Assembly: GCA_963817395.1 (NCBI GenBank)
Contig: CAWFOC010000008.1
Location: 1-64,000 of the forward strand
From: CAWGYQ01 sp963817395
Lineage (GTDB): Bacteria > Acidobacteriota > Vicinamibacteria > Vicinamibacterales > CAVPJW01
Length of the DNA stretch: 64,000 bases
Direction of reading: 5' to 3'
Shown here: one piece after another, positions 45,484-53,819 of the stretch
How the letters are laid out: each line of letters starts with the position of its first letter
Position numbering within the stretch: the first letter of the stretch is position 1
Notes under the pieces: model-generated
The model's database searches: none
The model's input: only the letters and a program-made list of their open reading frames with translations
Told to the model about the DNA's origin: nothing
Translations under genes and position numbers: made by a program

Positions 45484-45589
45484 GGGATATCTCCTGCAGC
45501 CCCAAGCGAGCAAATCGCACGCCAGGCCGACCCGTTCGGCCGATTTGTCATTTCAGCCGCGTTCCGCCCCACGCGCGAAGGAACTGCAC

Positions 45590-45625
45590 GGGTCTCGCTG
45601 TGTAATAATTACCAGGCAGAGACCC
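45590..45625. repeat. Inverted repeat around a -10-like sequence
   Basis: GGGTCTC (45590-45596) and GAGACCC (45619-45625) form a perfect seven-base inverted repeat enclosing the AT-rich TGTAATAATT, the most promoter-like sequence before the response regulator. A dyad covering a -10 is a typical repressor-operator layout. Confidence 0.55.
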
Positions 45626-45654
45626 TGACGGGTTGAATCCCTGACGAGTTGGAT
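45623..45654. repeat. Tandem 16-bp direct repeat before the NtrC-type regulator
   Basis: CCCTGACGGGTTGAAT (45623-45638) is followed directly by CCCTGACGAGTTGGAT (45639-45654); 14 of 16 bases match. The repeat starts within the right arm of the inverted repeat and lies 61 bases before the regulator's GTG. It is non-coding. Confidence 0.65.
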
Positions 45655-45715
45655 CAAGATCAATGGGAGCACCAGCGCGTCGGCAGACGCGCTCGAAGCG
45701 ATAGGAGATGGGAGA

Positions 45716-47140
45716 GTGGACGTACCGACCATCAACGCACTGAGTCCCTTGGAAGCGGCGGCGCAACCCCAGACCGCGGCCAGCGAGCGCGTGCTCATCG
45801 TCGAAGACGATCGGGCGACGCGGGCGGGGCTTGCCGAGCTCGTCCGCACGTGGGGCTTCAGCGCCGAAGTCGCCGTCGATGGCGAGGACGCGCTTCAGAA
45901 AATTACGACGTTTCGTCCGGCCATCGTCGTGACGGATCTGGTCATGCCGCGCATGGGCGGGCTGGAACTGCTCAGGGCGATCCAGGACCAGGGGAGTGAT
46001 GTCGCCACACTGCTCCTGACTGCCCAGGGAACGGTCGACACGGCGGTCGAAGCCATGAAGGCCGGCGCGTACGACTATCTGACCAAGCCGGTTGATCCGA
46101 CACGGCTGCGGATCCTGCTCGAGAAGGTGGTCGAGCGACAGGAAACGCTGCGCGAAGTGAAGGCGCTGAGGCGTCATCTGCGCGAGCACGGGGCGTACGG
46201 GTCGATCGTCGGCAACAGTCCCGAGATGCGCAAGATCTACCAGGTGGTCGAGCAGGCGGCGCCCACCTCGGCGTCGGTGCTGATCACGGGCGAATCAGGC
46301 ACTGGCAAGGAGCTCGTCGCGCAGTCCATTCATCAGCTCAGTCCGCGCGCGGCGTTTCCGTATGTGCCGATCAACTGCGCCGCCATTCCGGAAACCCTGC
46401 TCGAGAGCGAGATCTTCGGTCACGAGAAAGGCGCGTTCACGGGTGCGCACGAGCGGCGTCAGGGCTGTTTCGAGCTGGCCGATCGAGGCACGCTCTTCCT
46501 CGACGAAATCGCCGAAATGACGCCTCAGACGCAGGTGAAGTTGCTGCGCGTGCTCCAGGAGCGCAAGTTCCGCCGTCTGGGGGGCCGGAACGAGCAAACC
46601 GTGGACGTGCGCATCATCGCGGCGACCAACGCCGATCCCGAAGAAGCGGTGCGCAACGGCAAACTGCGGGAGGATCTGTTCTACCGTCTCAACGTCTTCG
46701 CCATGAAGCTGCCCCCGCTGCGCGAGCGCAAGGAAGATCTCTCGCTGCTGGTGCAGTCGTTCCTGGCGGAGTTCAATGGACGCAACGGCAAATCGGTCGC
46801 GGGCGTGGATCAGCAGACGATGCGAATTCTCGACAGCTACTCGTGGCCTGGCAACGTCCGCGAGCTGCGCAACGTGATAGAGCGGGCGACGATTCTGGCC
46901 AAGGGAGAATTCATCGAGGCGGTGAATCTTCCGCCATCGTTGTTCGAGTCGGGCGCGAAGAGTGCGCTCACGCTCTCGCTGGCGCCCGGTGTGACGGTGG
47001 ATGAAGCCGAGCGCCGCCTGATTCTGATGACGCTCGAGCACACGCACGACAACAAGACGAAGGCCGCTGAGATCCTCGGCATCAGCCTGAAGACGCTGCA
47101 CAACAAGCTGAACAAGCTGAGGATTCGCGGCGAGCAATGA
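45716..47140 (+). CDS. Sigma-54-dependent response regulator, NtrC family
   Basis: A 474-residue transcription activator. The receiver domain (about 24-140) has the acidic pair E-D-D, phospho-acceptor Asp74 in VVTDLVMP and Lys in L-T-K-P. The AAA+ domain has Walker A GESGTGKE, the sigma-54 contact loop GAFTGA and Walker B F-L-D-E. A Fis-type helix-turn-helix ends the protein (K-A-A-E-I-L-G-I-S-L-K-T-L-H-N-K-L). The GTG at 45716 has AGGAG upstream. The cognate histidine kinase follows after one base. Activators of this type need a sigma-54 promoter; none is visible at this locus. Confidence 0.93.
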   Translation: MDVPTINALSPLEAAAQPQTAASERVLIVEDDRATRAGLAELVRTWGFSAEVAVDGEDALQKITTFRPAIVVTDLVMPRMGGLELLRAIQDQGSDVATLLLTAQGTVDTAVEAMKAGAYDYLTKPVDPTRLRILLEKVVERQETLREVKALRRHLREHGAYGSIVGNSPEMRKIYQVVEQAAPTSASVLITGESGTGKELVAQSIHQLSPRAAFPYVPINCAAIPETLLESEIFGHEKGAFTGAHERRQGCFELADRGTLFLDEIAEMTPQTQVKLLRVLQERKFRRLGGRNEQTVDVRIIAATNADPEEAVRNGKLREDLFYRLNVFAMKLPPLRERKEDLSLLVQSFLAEFNGRNGKSVAGVDQQTMRILDSYSWPGNVRELRNVIERATILAKGEFIEAVNLPPSLFESGAKSALTLSLAPGVTVDEAERRLILMTLEHTHDNKTKAAEILGISLKTLHNKLNKLRIRGEQ

Positions 47141-47141
47141 T

Positions 47142-49043
47142 GTGCGGCTAGGCATCAAGGCGAAGCAGGTCTCCGGCGTCACCGCGATCGTCGTCATGGT
47201 GGTCGTGGTGCTCAGCGCGATCAATTTGTCGGCGCTGGCGCGCGTCCGTCTCGAGGAGAGCGAGGCGCGCGGCGACTTGCTGGCGAACGCCATCTATCAT
47301 CGAGCGCGTCAGGTTGTCGGTGGACAGACCGATCCCTATGCCGCGCTTCGCCAGGATCCGGGTCTCCGGTCGATTCTCGAGTCGAGCATCTACTCCAAGA
47401 ACGTCACCTATGCGGCCGTTCTGGATGCCGCGGATGTCGTCGTGGCCCATACCGATCCCGGCCGCGAAGGCGAGCGTCTGGCGCCGCGCGGCGATCTGAA
47501 CGAGCTGCTGGGCCGGAGCAGTCTGGCGCAGCTTCGCGCCATCTACACGGAGGAAGGCCGGACCTACGAGGTGCAGCAGCCGCTGCGGCTCGGCACCGCA
47601 GATTTCGGGTCGATCCGGATCGGCGTGTCGACCCTGCTCGTGCGGCAGGACCTCGGCGCGACGCTCCGTCCGCCCTTGTACACGGCCCTGATAGCGCTGG
47701 GCGTGGCGGCGGTCATCGCCACCCTGCTCACGCAGGTGCTGCTCCGTCCCATTCACGTCATCGGCAGCGGACTCGCCCAGCTCAGAAAAGGAGAGCTCGG
47801 CGTGACGCTCGATCTGCCGCAACAGGACGAGTTCGGCGAGCTGGGGACGTCGTTCAACGAGCTGAGCGCGCAGGTCGCCGCGGACCGGACGAAGACCGCC
47901 CAACTCGAGTCGCTCGTCGAAAATCTCGAGGACGCGGTCGCGATCTTCAATGGCGAGGGCGAGCTTCTGCAAGCCAACCACGCGATGCGGGCGCTCCTGC
48001 CCTCGGAGCCCGTCGGTCGCCCCATCGACGACCTCCTGCCGCACGGCCATCGCCTCGTGACGCTGGTTCAGGAGACGCTGGCGACGCGCGACTCCAAGGG
48101 GTGGGTGCCCGTCATCTTCGGACTCGATTCGGAGGGCTCCTCCGATGGCGACACCCGCGAGCGTCTCGTCATGACGGAGATCATCGAAGACCCGCGTCAC
48201 GCGCTCGTCGGCACGATGGTGTCGGTGAGAAATCAGGCGGCGCTCGACCGCGTGCAGTCGACCATCAATCACTCGCAGAAGCAGGTGAAACTCGGCAGCC
48301 GTCTGGCGGGAGTCGCACACGAGGTGAAAAACCCGCTCAACGCGATGAAGATTCACCTCGAGCTCCTGCGCGGCAAACTTGCCGCGCGCGCCGCAATCGG
48401 GGGGCGGGGTGCCGAGGCCGTCGGAGCGTTCGCGGGGAGCAACCGCGGGGCGGCCGCCACGGTGCTCACCGAGCCGGTGCACGGCGCCGCGTCGGTTGCG
48501 CCGGCGGCTCTCGAGTATGTCGGGATCATCGACCAGGAAATCCGCCGGCTCGTCGAGGTCGTGGACGGTCTCCTCAAGTACACGCGGCCGGAGGAGCTGA
48601 AGCTCGAGCCGATCGATCTGGGCGTGCTCATACAGGACGTGGTGCAGGTCGTGCAACCGGAGGCTGAGCGAACGCACGTGGTCATCGAGACCGCCGTGGC
48701 CCGGGATCTTCCGGACGTCTACGGTGACCCTGCCATGCTGCACCCGGCGTTCCTGAACCTGGCCCTGAACGCCGTGCAGGCGATGCCTAACGGCGGCACG
48801 CTCCGGATTCGCGTTGCAAAGGCCAGAGGCCGCCGCGTCGAGGTCCGCTTCGAGGACACCGGCGTCGGCATCGCCCCGGAGAATCTCGAGAAGATCTTCG
48901 ACCTCTACTTCACGACGAAGGAGCACGGCAGCGGGATCGGGCTGGCGCTGGTGTTCCGCACGATCGTGCTCCACGACGGCGATATCAAGGTGGAGTCCAC
49001 GCCGGGCCACACGTCCTTTACGCTCGATTTGCCGATCGTGTAG
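47142..49043 (+). CDS. Sensor histidine kinase
   Basis: A 633-residue kinase starting at GTG 47142. An N-terminal membrane helix, a periplasmic sensor region (about 32-178) and a second helix (L-I-A-L-G-V-A-A-V-I-A-T-L) precede a HAMP domain, a PAS-like domain (L-E-D-A-V-A-I-F-N-G-E-G), the HisKA box with phospho-acceptor His in AGVAHEVKNPLNAMK and the HATPase domain with G-D-P-A-M-L-H-P-A-F-L-N-L-A-L-N-A (N box), D-T-G-V-G-I-A and G-S-G-I-G-L-A-L. An unusual Gly/Ala-rich insert lies between the H box and ATPase domain. It should phosphorylate the preceding regulator. Confidence 0.93.
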   Translation: MRLGIKAKQVSGVTAIVVMVVVVLSAINLSALARVRLEESEARGDLLANAIYHRARQVVGGQTDPYAALRQDPGLRSILESSIYSKNVTYAAVLDAADVVVAHTDPGREGERLAPRGDLNELLGRSSLAQLRAIYTEEGRTYEVQQPLRLGTADFGSIRIGVSTLLVRQDLGATLRPPLYTALIALGVAAVIATLLTQVLLRPIHVIGSGLAQLRKGELGVTLDLPQQDEFGELGTSFNELSAQVAADRTKTAQLESLVENLEDAVAIFNGEGELLQANHAMRALLPSEPVGRPIDDLLPHGHRLVTLVQETLATRDSKGWVPVIFGLDSEGSSDGDTRERLVMTEIIEDPRHALVGTMVSVRNQAALDRVQSTINHSQKQVKLGSRLAGVAHEVKNPLNAMKIHLELLRGKLAARAAIGGRGAEAVGAFAGSNRGAAATVLTEPVHGAASVAPAALEYVGIIDQEIRRLVEVVDGLLKYTRPEELKLEPIDLGVLIQDVVQVVQPEAERTHVVIETAVARDLPDVYGDPAMLHPAFLNLALNAVQAMPNGGTLRIRVAKARGRRVEVRFEDTGVGIAPENLEKIFDLYFTTKEHGSGIGLALVFRTIVLHDGDIKVESTPGHTSFTLDLPIV

Positions 49044-49109
49044 CACTCCCACGGGCCGAGTAAAAGATGCGCCTCGACATTCGGGGCCGGAGCGCGTAAA
49101 AAGGGATTG

Positions 49110-49694
49110 ATGAGAGGCCGTGCGCTGCTGATCGCCGCCTTCGCCGCCACCCTCGCGGGAGGCTGCGCCAAGGCGCAAGCCAGGTCGGAGCCCGAGCTGC
49201 CGGCGCTCGACGTGCCGCCGGCGCCGCCCCGTATCATCGCCCCCTTGGAGTCGCAGCCGCTGCCGAGGGCGGCCATGCCCGTGGGCGACGAAACACCATC
49301 TCAACCGCGGACGCAGCGGGCCCGGCCGCCCAGGGCCGAAGCGCGGCCCGGCGACGCGACGCGACTCGAACCGACGCGCACGAGCGAAACGCCGGTCGAG
49401 GCCGTGCGGGCAGAAACCGCAGAAACCCCCGGAGCCGCGGCCCCGTTGTTGACGGTGCAACCGGGCGGCGACGGCGCCCTCGAGCGCACGATCCGCGACA
49501 CGCTGGCGCGGGCGACGAGTGATTTGGGGCGTGTCGATTACGGCGGCCTCGGCAGCGAGGCGAAGGCCCAGTACGACACCGCCAAACGCTTCGTCGAACA
49601 GGGACAGGACGCGCTCAAGTCCAAGAACTACGTCTTCGCAGCGAATCTCGCAGACAAGGCGGCCGTGCTGGCCGCGGTGCTGCTGGGCCGCTGA
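49110..49694 (+). CDS. Lipoprotein following the two-component genes
   Basis: I use the ATG at 49110, preceded by AAAAAGGGA; a TTG at 49107 is the alternative. The 194-residue protein has a short signal peptide and lipobox L-A-G-G-C, then a Pro/Ala/Arg-rich linker (about residues 25-105), and a C-terminal helical domain with A-K-A-Q-Y-D-T-A-K-R-F-V-E-Q-G-Q-D-A-L. The helical end resembles TPR-like or tail-fold periplasmic proteins. It may be co-transcribed with the kinase after a 66-base gap. Function unknown. Confidence 0.72.
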   Translation: MRGRALLIAAFAATLAGGCAKAQARSEPELPALDVPPAPPRIIAPLESQPLPRAAMPVGDETPSQPRTQRARPPRAEARPGDATRLEPTRTSETPVEAVRAETAETPGAAAPLLTVQPGGDGALERTIRDTLARATSDLGRVDYGGLGSEAKAQYDTAKRFVEQGQDALKSKNYVFAANLADKAAVLAAVLLGR

Positions 49695-49785
49695 TCCGCT
49701 CGCCGAACCGATCCTGGTGCACTGATCCCCAGATCACAGGAATTCTGCCAAAACCCGCACATCTTGCGTTTGACCTAAAACAGAG

Positions 49786-49801
49786 ACACAATATGTGGTG
49801 G
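49786..49801. promoter_or_regulatory. NrdR box upstream of nrdJ
   Basis: ACACAATATGTGGTGG matches the NrdR consensus (ACACWATATATWGTGT) at 13 of 16 positions and sits directly upstream of the -35 of the nrdJ promoter. NrdR represses ribonucleotide reductase genes when (d)ATP is high. A second box that would be expected at an integral helical distance is not convincing. Confidence 0.65.
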
Positions 49802-49809
49802 ATGTCCGC

Positions 49810-49838
49810 TTGACAAACCGCCAGACGGGGCGCATATT
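49810..49838 (+). promoter_or_regulatory. Sigma-70 promoter for nrdJ
   Basis: Perfect TTGACA (49810-49815), 17-base spacer, CATATT (49833-49838). The predicted start near 49845 gives a leader of about 227 bases. A weaker alternative, TTGACC at 49770-49775 with TATGTG at 49792-49797, would place the NrdR box over the -10. Confidence 0.65.
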
Positions 49839-49844
49839 TGACCG

Positions 49845-50071
49845 CCGTTAACCAGACTGTCACACGGCGGGAAGTTCCCAGCTTCTCGCGCAGCGGGTCC
49901 GGGGGCCTCCTTCGGATTCGGGACTCGTCGTAGCGGCTGACTTGATCGGGAGGGCCGGCGTCGGCCCGTCCGGTGGGGTGGCAGTCGCCGCGAGCGGCGG
50001 CTATTCGATTCCTGGAAAGTGCTCGCGGGCAATCCTCGGGGCGGGGAGCCTGCCTTCGGAGGAGGACGGGA
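49845..50071 (+). other. Long GC-rich nrdJ leader with hairpins
   Basis: No gene is present between 49695 and 50071. In the leader, CCGCCGT (49842-49848) pairs with ACGGCGG (49864-49870), GGGCCG and CGGCCC form a tight hairpin near 49951-49966, and GCCGC/GCGGC repeats add another. A strong GGAGGAGGA site (50058-50066) precedes the ATG at 50072. No B12-box signature was recognised, so I cannot call a cobalamin riboswitch. Confidence 0.4.
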
Positions 50072-52882
50072 ATGCAACGAGGCGCTGCGCACGACGCCGA
50101 AACGGTGGGTCACGTGTCGAACGTGCCCGATACTGCGCCGGAACGGGTCGAGACCGAGAAGGTTCCCGGCCTGAAGTTCGCCAGATACTTCACGAACCCC
50201 GGCGCGGACCCGTTCGACGAAATCGAGTGGGACGTGCGCCATGCCGTCATCGGGAACGAGCGCGGCCACGTCGTGTTCGAACAGCGCGACGTGGAAATAC
50301 CTCGGTTCTGGTCGCAGCAGGCGACCAACATCGTGGTGTCGAAGTATTTCCGGGGCCAGCTCGGCACGCCCGAGCGCGAGTACTCCGTCAAGCAGCTCAT
50401 CGGCCGGGTCGTCACGACGATTACGGAATGGGCGCGGCAGGACGGGTATTTCGCGAGTGACGCCGACCTTCAGGCGTTCAGCGACGAGCTGAAGCACATC
50501 CTCGTCTATCAGAAAGCCGCCTTCAACAGTCCCGTCTGGTTCAACTGCGGGTTCGAGCGGGCGCCGCAATGCTCCGCCTGTTTCATCAACTCGGTACAGG
50601 ACACGATGGAGTCGATCCTCGGCCTGGCCAAGACCGAGGGCATGCTGTTCAAGTTCGGATCCGGCACGGGCAGCAACCTGTCGGCGATCCGATCGGCGCG
50701 CGAGCCGCTGGCGGGCGGCGGCACGGCGTCGGGACCGGTGTCGTTCATGAAGGGCTACGACGCGTTCGCCGGCGTCATCAAGTCGGGAGGGAAGACGCGG
50801 CGGGCGGCGAAGATGGTGATCCTGAACGCGGACCACCCAGACATCGTGGAGTTCATCAACTGCAAGGTCGAGGAGGAAAAGAAGGCGTGGGCGCTCATCG
50901 ACGCCGGCTACGACGGCTCGTTCACCGGTCCGGCATACGCGTCGGTCTTCTTTCAGAACTCGAACAACAGCGTGCGCGTCACGGACGACTTCATGCGCGC
51001 CGTGCTGGATGACGGAACCTGGCAGACGCGGGCGGTGATCGACGGGCGGGTGATGGATACCTACAAGGCGCGAGACCTGATGCGGCTCATCGCGGAAGGC
51101 ACGCATGTCTGCGGCGACCCGGGCATGCAGTTCGACACGACCGTCAACGAGTGGCACACCTCATCGGAGACGGCGAGAATCAACGCGTCCAATCCGTGCT
51201 CCGAGTACATGTTTCTCGACGACTCGGCCTGCAATCTGGCCTCGCTCAACCTGATGCGGTTCGTGAACGACGCCGGCGAGTTCGACGTGACGGCGTACGA
51301 GGCCGCCATCCGCACGGTCATCACGGCGCAGGAGATCATCGTCGACAACGCCAGCTACCCGACCAAGGCCATCGAGAGGAACAGCAAGGACTACCGGCCG
51401 CTGGGGCTCGGGTACGCGAATCTTGGCGCGCTGCTGATGTCACGCGGGCTGCCGTACGACAGCGACGCCGGCCGCGACTTCGCGGCGGCGCTCACGGCGT
51501 TGATGACGGGTGAGGCGTACGCACAGTCGGCTCGCATCGCGCGTGATCATGGCGGGCCTTTCGCCGGGTTCGAAAAGAATCGCGAGCCCTTCCTGCGCGT
51601 CATGCGCAAGCACCGTGATGCCTTGAAAGACGTCAATACGCGCCACGTGCCGCCAGAGCTCGCCGCCGCGGCCCGGCGATCGTGGGACGATGCGATTGCG
51701 ATCGGCAGCGATCATGGGTTCCGCAATGCGCAGGCCACGGTGCTGGCGCCGACAGGCACCATCGGCTTCATGATGGATTGCGATACCACCGGGGTCGAGC
51801 CGGACATCGCGCTGGTGAAGTACAAGAAGCTCGTCGGTGGCGGCTTGATGAAGATCGTCAATCAGACCGTGCCGATGGCGCTGGGGCATCTGGGGTACAC
51901 CGAAAGTCAGGTGGCCGATATCCTCGCGCACATCGACCAGCAGGAGACGATCGAGGGGGCGCCGCACCTCCAGGAGTCGCACCTGCCGGTCTTCGACTGC
52001 GCGTTCAAAGCCTTGAAGGGGCAGCGGTCCATCCACTATATGGGCCACATCAAGATGATGGGCGCCACGCAGCCTTTCATCTCGGGCGCAATCTCGAAGA
52101 CGGTGAACGTGCCGAAGGAGGCGACCGTCGAGGAGATCATCCAGGCCTACGTCGAGTCGTGGCGGCTCGGCGCGAAGGCCATCTCCATCTACCGCGACGG
52201 CAGCAAGCGGACGCAGCCGCTCAACACCTCGCGCGACAAGGAGAAGGCGATCGCTGCGACGGCTGCCGAAGCCGCTCCGACACGGCCCCACCCCGTGCGC
52301 CGGAAGCTGCCCGACGAGCGGCACGCCATCACGCACAAGTTCGACATCTCAGGTCACGAGGGTTACATCACGGCCGGGTTGTTCGAGGACGGAACGCCGG
52401 GCGAGATCTTCCTGGTGATGGCCAAGGAAGGGTCCACCATCTCCGGTTTCGCCGATGCGTTCGCGCAGGCCATTTCCTATGCGCTTCAGTACGGCGTGCC
52501 ACTGCAGGTGCTCGTGGACAAGTTCAGCCACGTGCGCTTCGAGCCGTCGGGCCTGACGAAGAACCCGGACATCCGAATCGCCAAGTCGATCGTCGACTAC
52601 GTATTCCGCTGGCTGGCCACGAAGTTCCTGTCGGTCGAAGCGCAGTTCAACGCGGGGGTCAACCGCCGCGAGCCGGCGGAGGAGGCATCCACCGCGCCCG
52701 CGCCGCCACAACCCAAGGCGAACGGGTCGGCCGGTCAAGCGGTGGCCTCGACTGGTGCGCCGCACGCGGCCATCCAGAACCAGGAGGATGCGCCGCCGTG
52801 CACGACCTGCGGCGCCATCATGGTTCGCAGCGGCAGTTGCTACAAGTGCGCCAACTGCGGCACGACGAGCGGCTGCGCGTAG
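50072..52882 (+). CDS. nrdJ: Adenosylcobalamin-dependent ribonucleotide reductase, class II
   Basis: Reduces ribonucleotides to deoxyribonucleotides using adenosylcobalamin, so it needs no oxygen and no small subunit. The 936-residue protein has the motifs A-F-N-S-P-V-W-F-N-C-G and Q-C-S-A-C-F-I, the radical-site region N-P-C-S-E-Y with A-C-N-L-A-S-L-N-L, and F-K-F-G-S-G-T-G-S-N-L-S. The C-terminus carries a zinc ribbon (C-T-T-C and C-A-N-C) as in the long class II family. I start at ATG 50072 for its GGAGGAGGA site. An NrdR box and TTGACA promoter precede it. It implies B12 synthesis or uptake elsewhere in the genome. Confidence 0.95.
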   Translation: MQRGAAHDAETVGHVSNVPDTAPERVETEKVPGLKFARYFTNPGADPFDEIEWDVRHAVIGNERGHVVFEQRDVEIPRFWSQQATNIVVSKYFRGQLGTPEREYSVKQLIGRVVTTITEWARQDGYFASDADLQAFSDELKHILVYQKAAFNSPVWFNCGFERAPQCSACFINSVQDTMESILGLAKTEGMLFKFGSGTGSNLSAIRSAREPLAGGGTASGPVSFMKGYDAFAGVIKSGGKTRRAAKMVILNADHPDIVEFINCKVEEEKKAWALIDAGYDGSFTGPAYASVFFQNSNNSVRVTDDFMRAVLDDGTWQTRAVIDGRVMDTYKARDLMRLIAEGTHVCGDPGMQFDTTVNEWHTSSETARINASNPCSEYMFLDDSACNLASLNLMRFVNDAGEFDVTAYEAAIRTVITAQEIIVDNASYPTKAIERNSKDYRPLGLGYANLGALLMSRGLPYDSDAGRDFAAALTALMTGEAYAQSARIARDHGGPFAGFEKNREPFLRVMRKHRDALKDVNTRHVPPELAAAARRSWDDAIAIGSDHGFRNAQATVLAPTGTIGFMMDCDTTGVEPDIALVKYKKLVGGGLMKIVNQTVPMALGHLGYTESQVADILAHIDQQETIEGAPHLQESHLPVFDCAFKALKGQRSIHYMGHIKMMGATQPFISGAISKTVNVPKEATVEEIIQAYVESWRLGAKAISIYRDGSKRTQPLNTSRDKEKAIAATAAEAAPTRPHPVRRKLPDERHAITHKFDISGHEGYITAGLFEDGTPGEIFLVMAKEGSTISGFADAFAQAISYALQYGVPLQVLVDKFSHVRFEPSGLTKNPDIRIAKSIVDYVFRWLATKFLSVEAQFNAGVNRREPAEEASTAPAPPQPKANGSAGQAVASTGAPHAAIQNQEDAPPCTTCGAIMVRSGSCYKCANCGTTSGCA

Positions 52883-52959
52883 ATTGCCCTCACGCGCGTC
52901 GACGTGGGCGGAACGTCGACGATCGTCACCGATGACGAACGTGAGAGCCGCGCGCCGCG

Positions 52960-53785
52960 CTACGCGCCCGGCTTGTACTCGGTGATGTCGCCGAAGGGCG
53001 CGAAGCCGACTCGCGTGTAGAGCCCGACGCCGTCTGGCGCCGCCTGCAACACCGCGACCTGATAACCCGCCTCACGCGCATCGGCGAGCGCCCTGCGCGT
53101 CATCGCGCTGCCAAATCCGCGCCGCCTGCAGCGCTCGATGGTCGAAATGTTGAAGAGACCGGCGACGCCGCCGCCGAGCGTGACCTCGGCGGTCGCCACT
53201 GGCTCGTCGTCGACATAGCCGACATAGAGCCAATGTGGGCAGTTGCGTGACAAGAGGGCGCCCTCGGCGAGCTCGTAGAACCTGATGACGTTCTCATCCG
53301 GCGGTGACCAGTTCCCCGCAGACAGGCGGGCGAGGTCCTGGAGTGCGGCGCGTGTGCTCACCCGGCGGATGTCGAGGCCCGGCGGCGATGCCTACGTCGG
53401 AAGCGATCGTGGTGAGATTGGCCGCCATGGCCAGCTCGGTCTCGGCTCGCGCAAGACCGGTGTTTTCGAGCACTGACCCCAGCGTAACGGGACGATCCGC
53501 CGGGCCGACCCACCACGAGAACGGGCGTCCGACGCCCGCGAAGTGTGCGATGGCTTCGACTGCACGCTGCCGCGCGCCGCGGGTGTCGAGACGGGCGCGA
53601 CAGATGAAGTTGAACGTGTCACACGTGAGACCGGAATCGGCGATGACGAGATCCGGATCGACCCGCGCCATCGCACCTGGCAACCGGTCGAGTGTCCAGG
53701 TGGCGTGGACCACGAAGTTCTCGTCCGCAGCCTCGGCGATGGCCGCGGTTCCGAGAATGCCGGCGGCGACCCAGGCGTGCTCCAT
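52960..53785 (-). CDS. GNAT-family acetyltransferase, one apparent frameshift
   Basis: The ATG at 53785 opens a frame ending in nonsense near 53380, while another frame takes over (L-D-I-R-R-V-S-T-R-A-A-L) and runs to 52960. The joined protein has about 275 residues. The N-terminal half resembles a degenerate GNAT domain; the C-terminal half is a clear one, with V-A-T-A-E-V-T-L-G-G-G-V-A-G-L-F-N-I, the acetyl-CoA loop R-R-R-G-F-G-S-A-M and the G-L-Y-T-R-V-G-F end. The substrate is unknown. A small indel in GGGCC near 53378-53384 explains the break. Confidence 0.8.
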
Positions 53786-53819
53786 CGCCGAGCAGTGTAC
53801 GACCGCGCGTTATCGCGGG

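Noticed and set aside
45631..45645. tRNA T-arm-like sequence GGGTTGAATCCC
   Set aside because: The GTTCGAAT core is incomplete, no acceptor, D or anticodon stems surround it, and it is better explained as part of the 16-bp tandem repeat.
47148..49460. A 770-residue open frame antisense to the histidine kinase
   Set aside because: The opposite strand has a complete kinase with all expected motifs, and the antisense translation is Arg/Ala/His-rich and featureless. High GC content keeps antisense frames open by chance.
49829..49844. Second NrdR box over the nrdJ -10
   Set aside because: Only the ATAT core and one further base match; the rest is GC-rich and non-palindromic.
49844..50071. Cobalamin riboswitch in the nrdJ leader
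   Set aside because: The leader is structured, and nrdJ needs B12, but I could not find a B12-box or the conserved core sequence.
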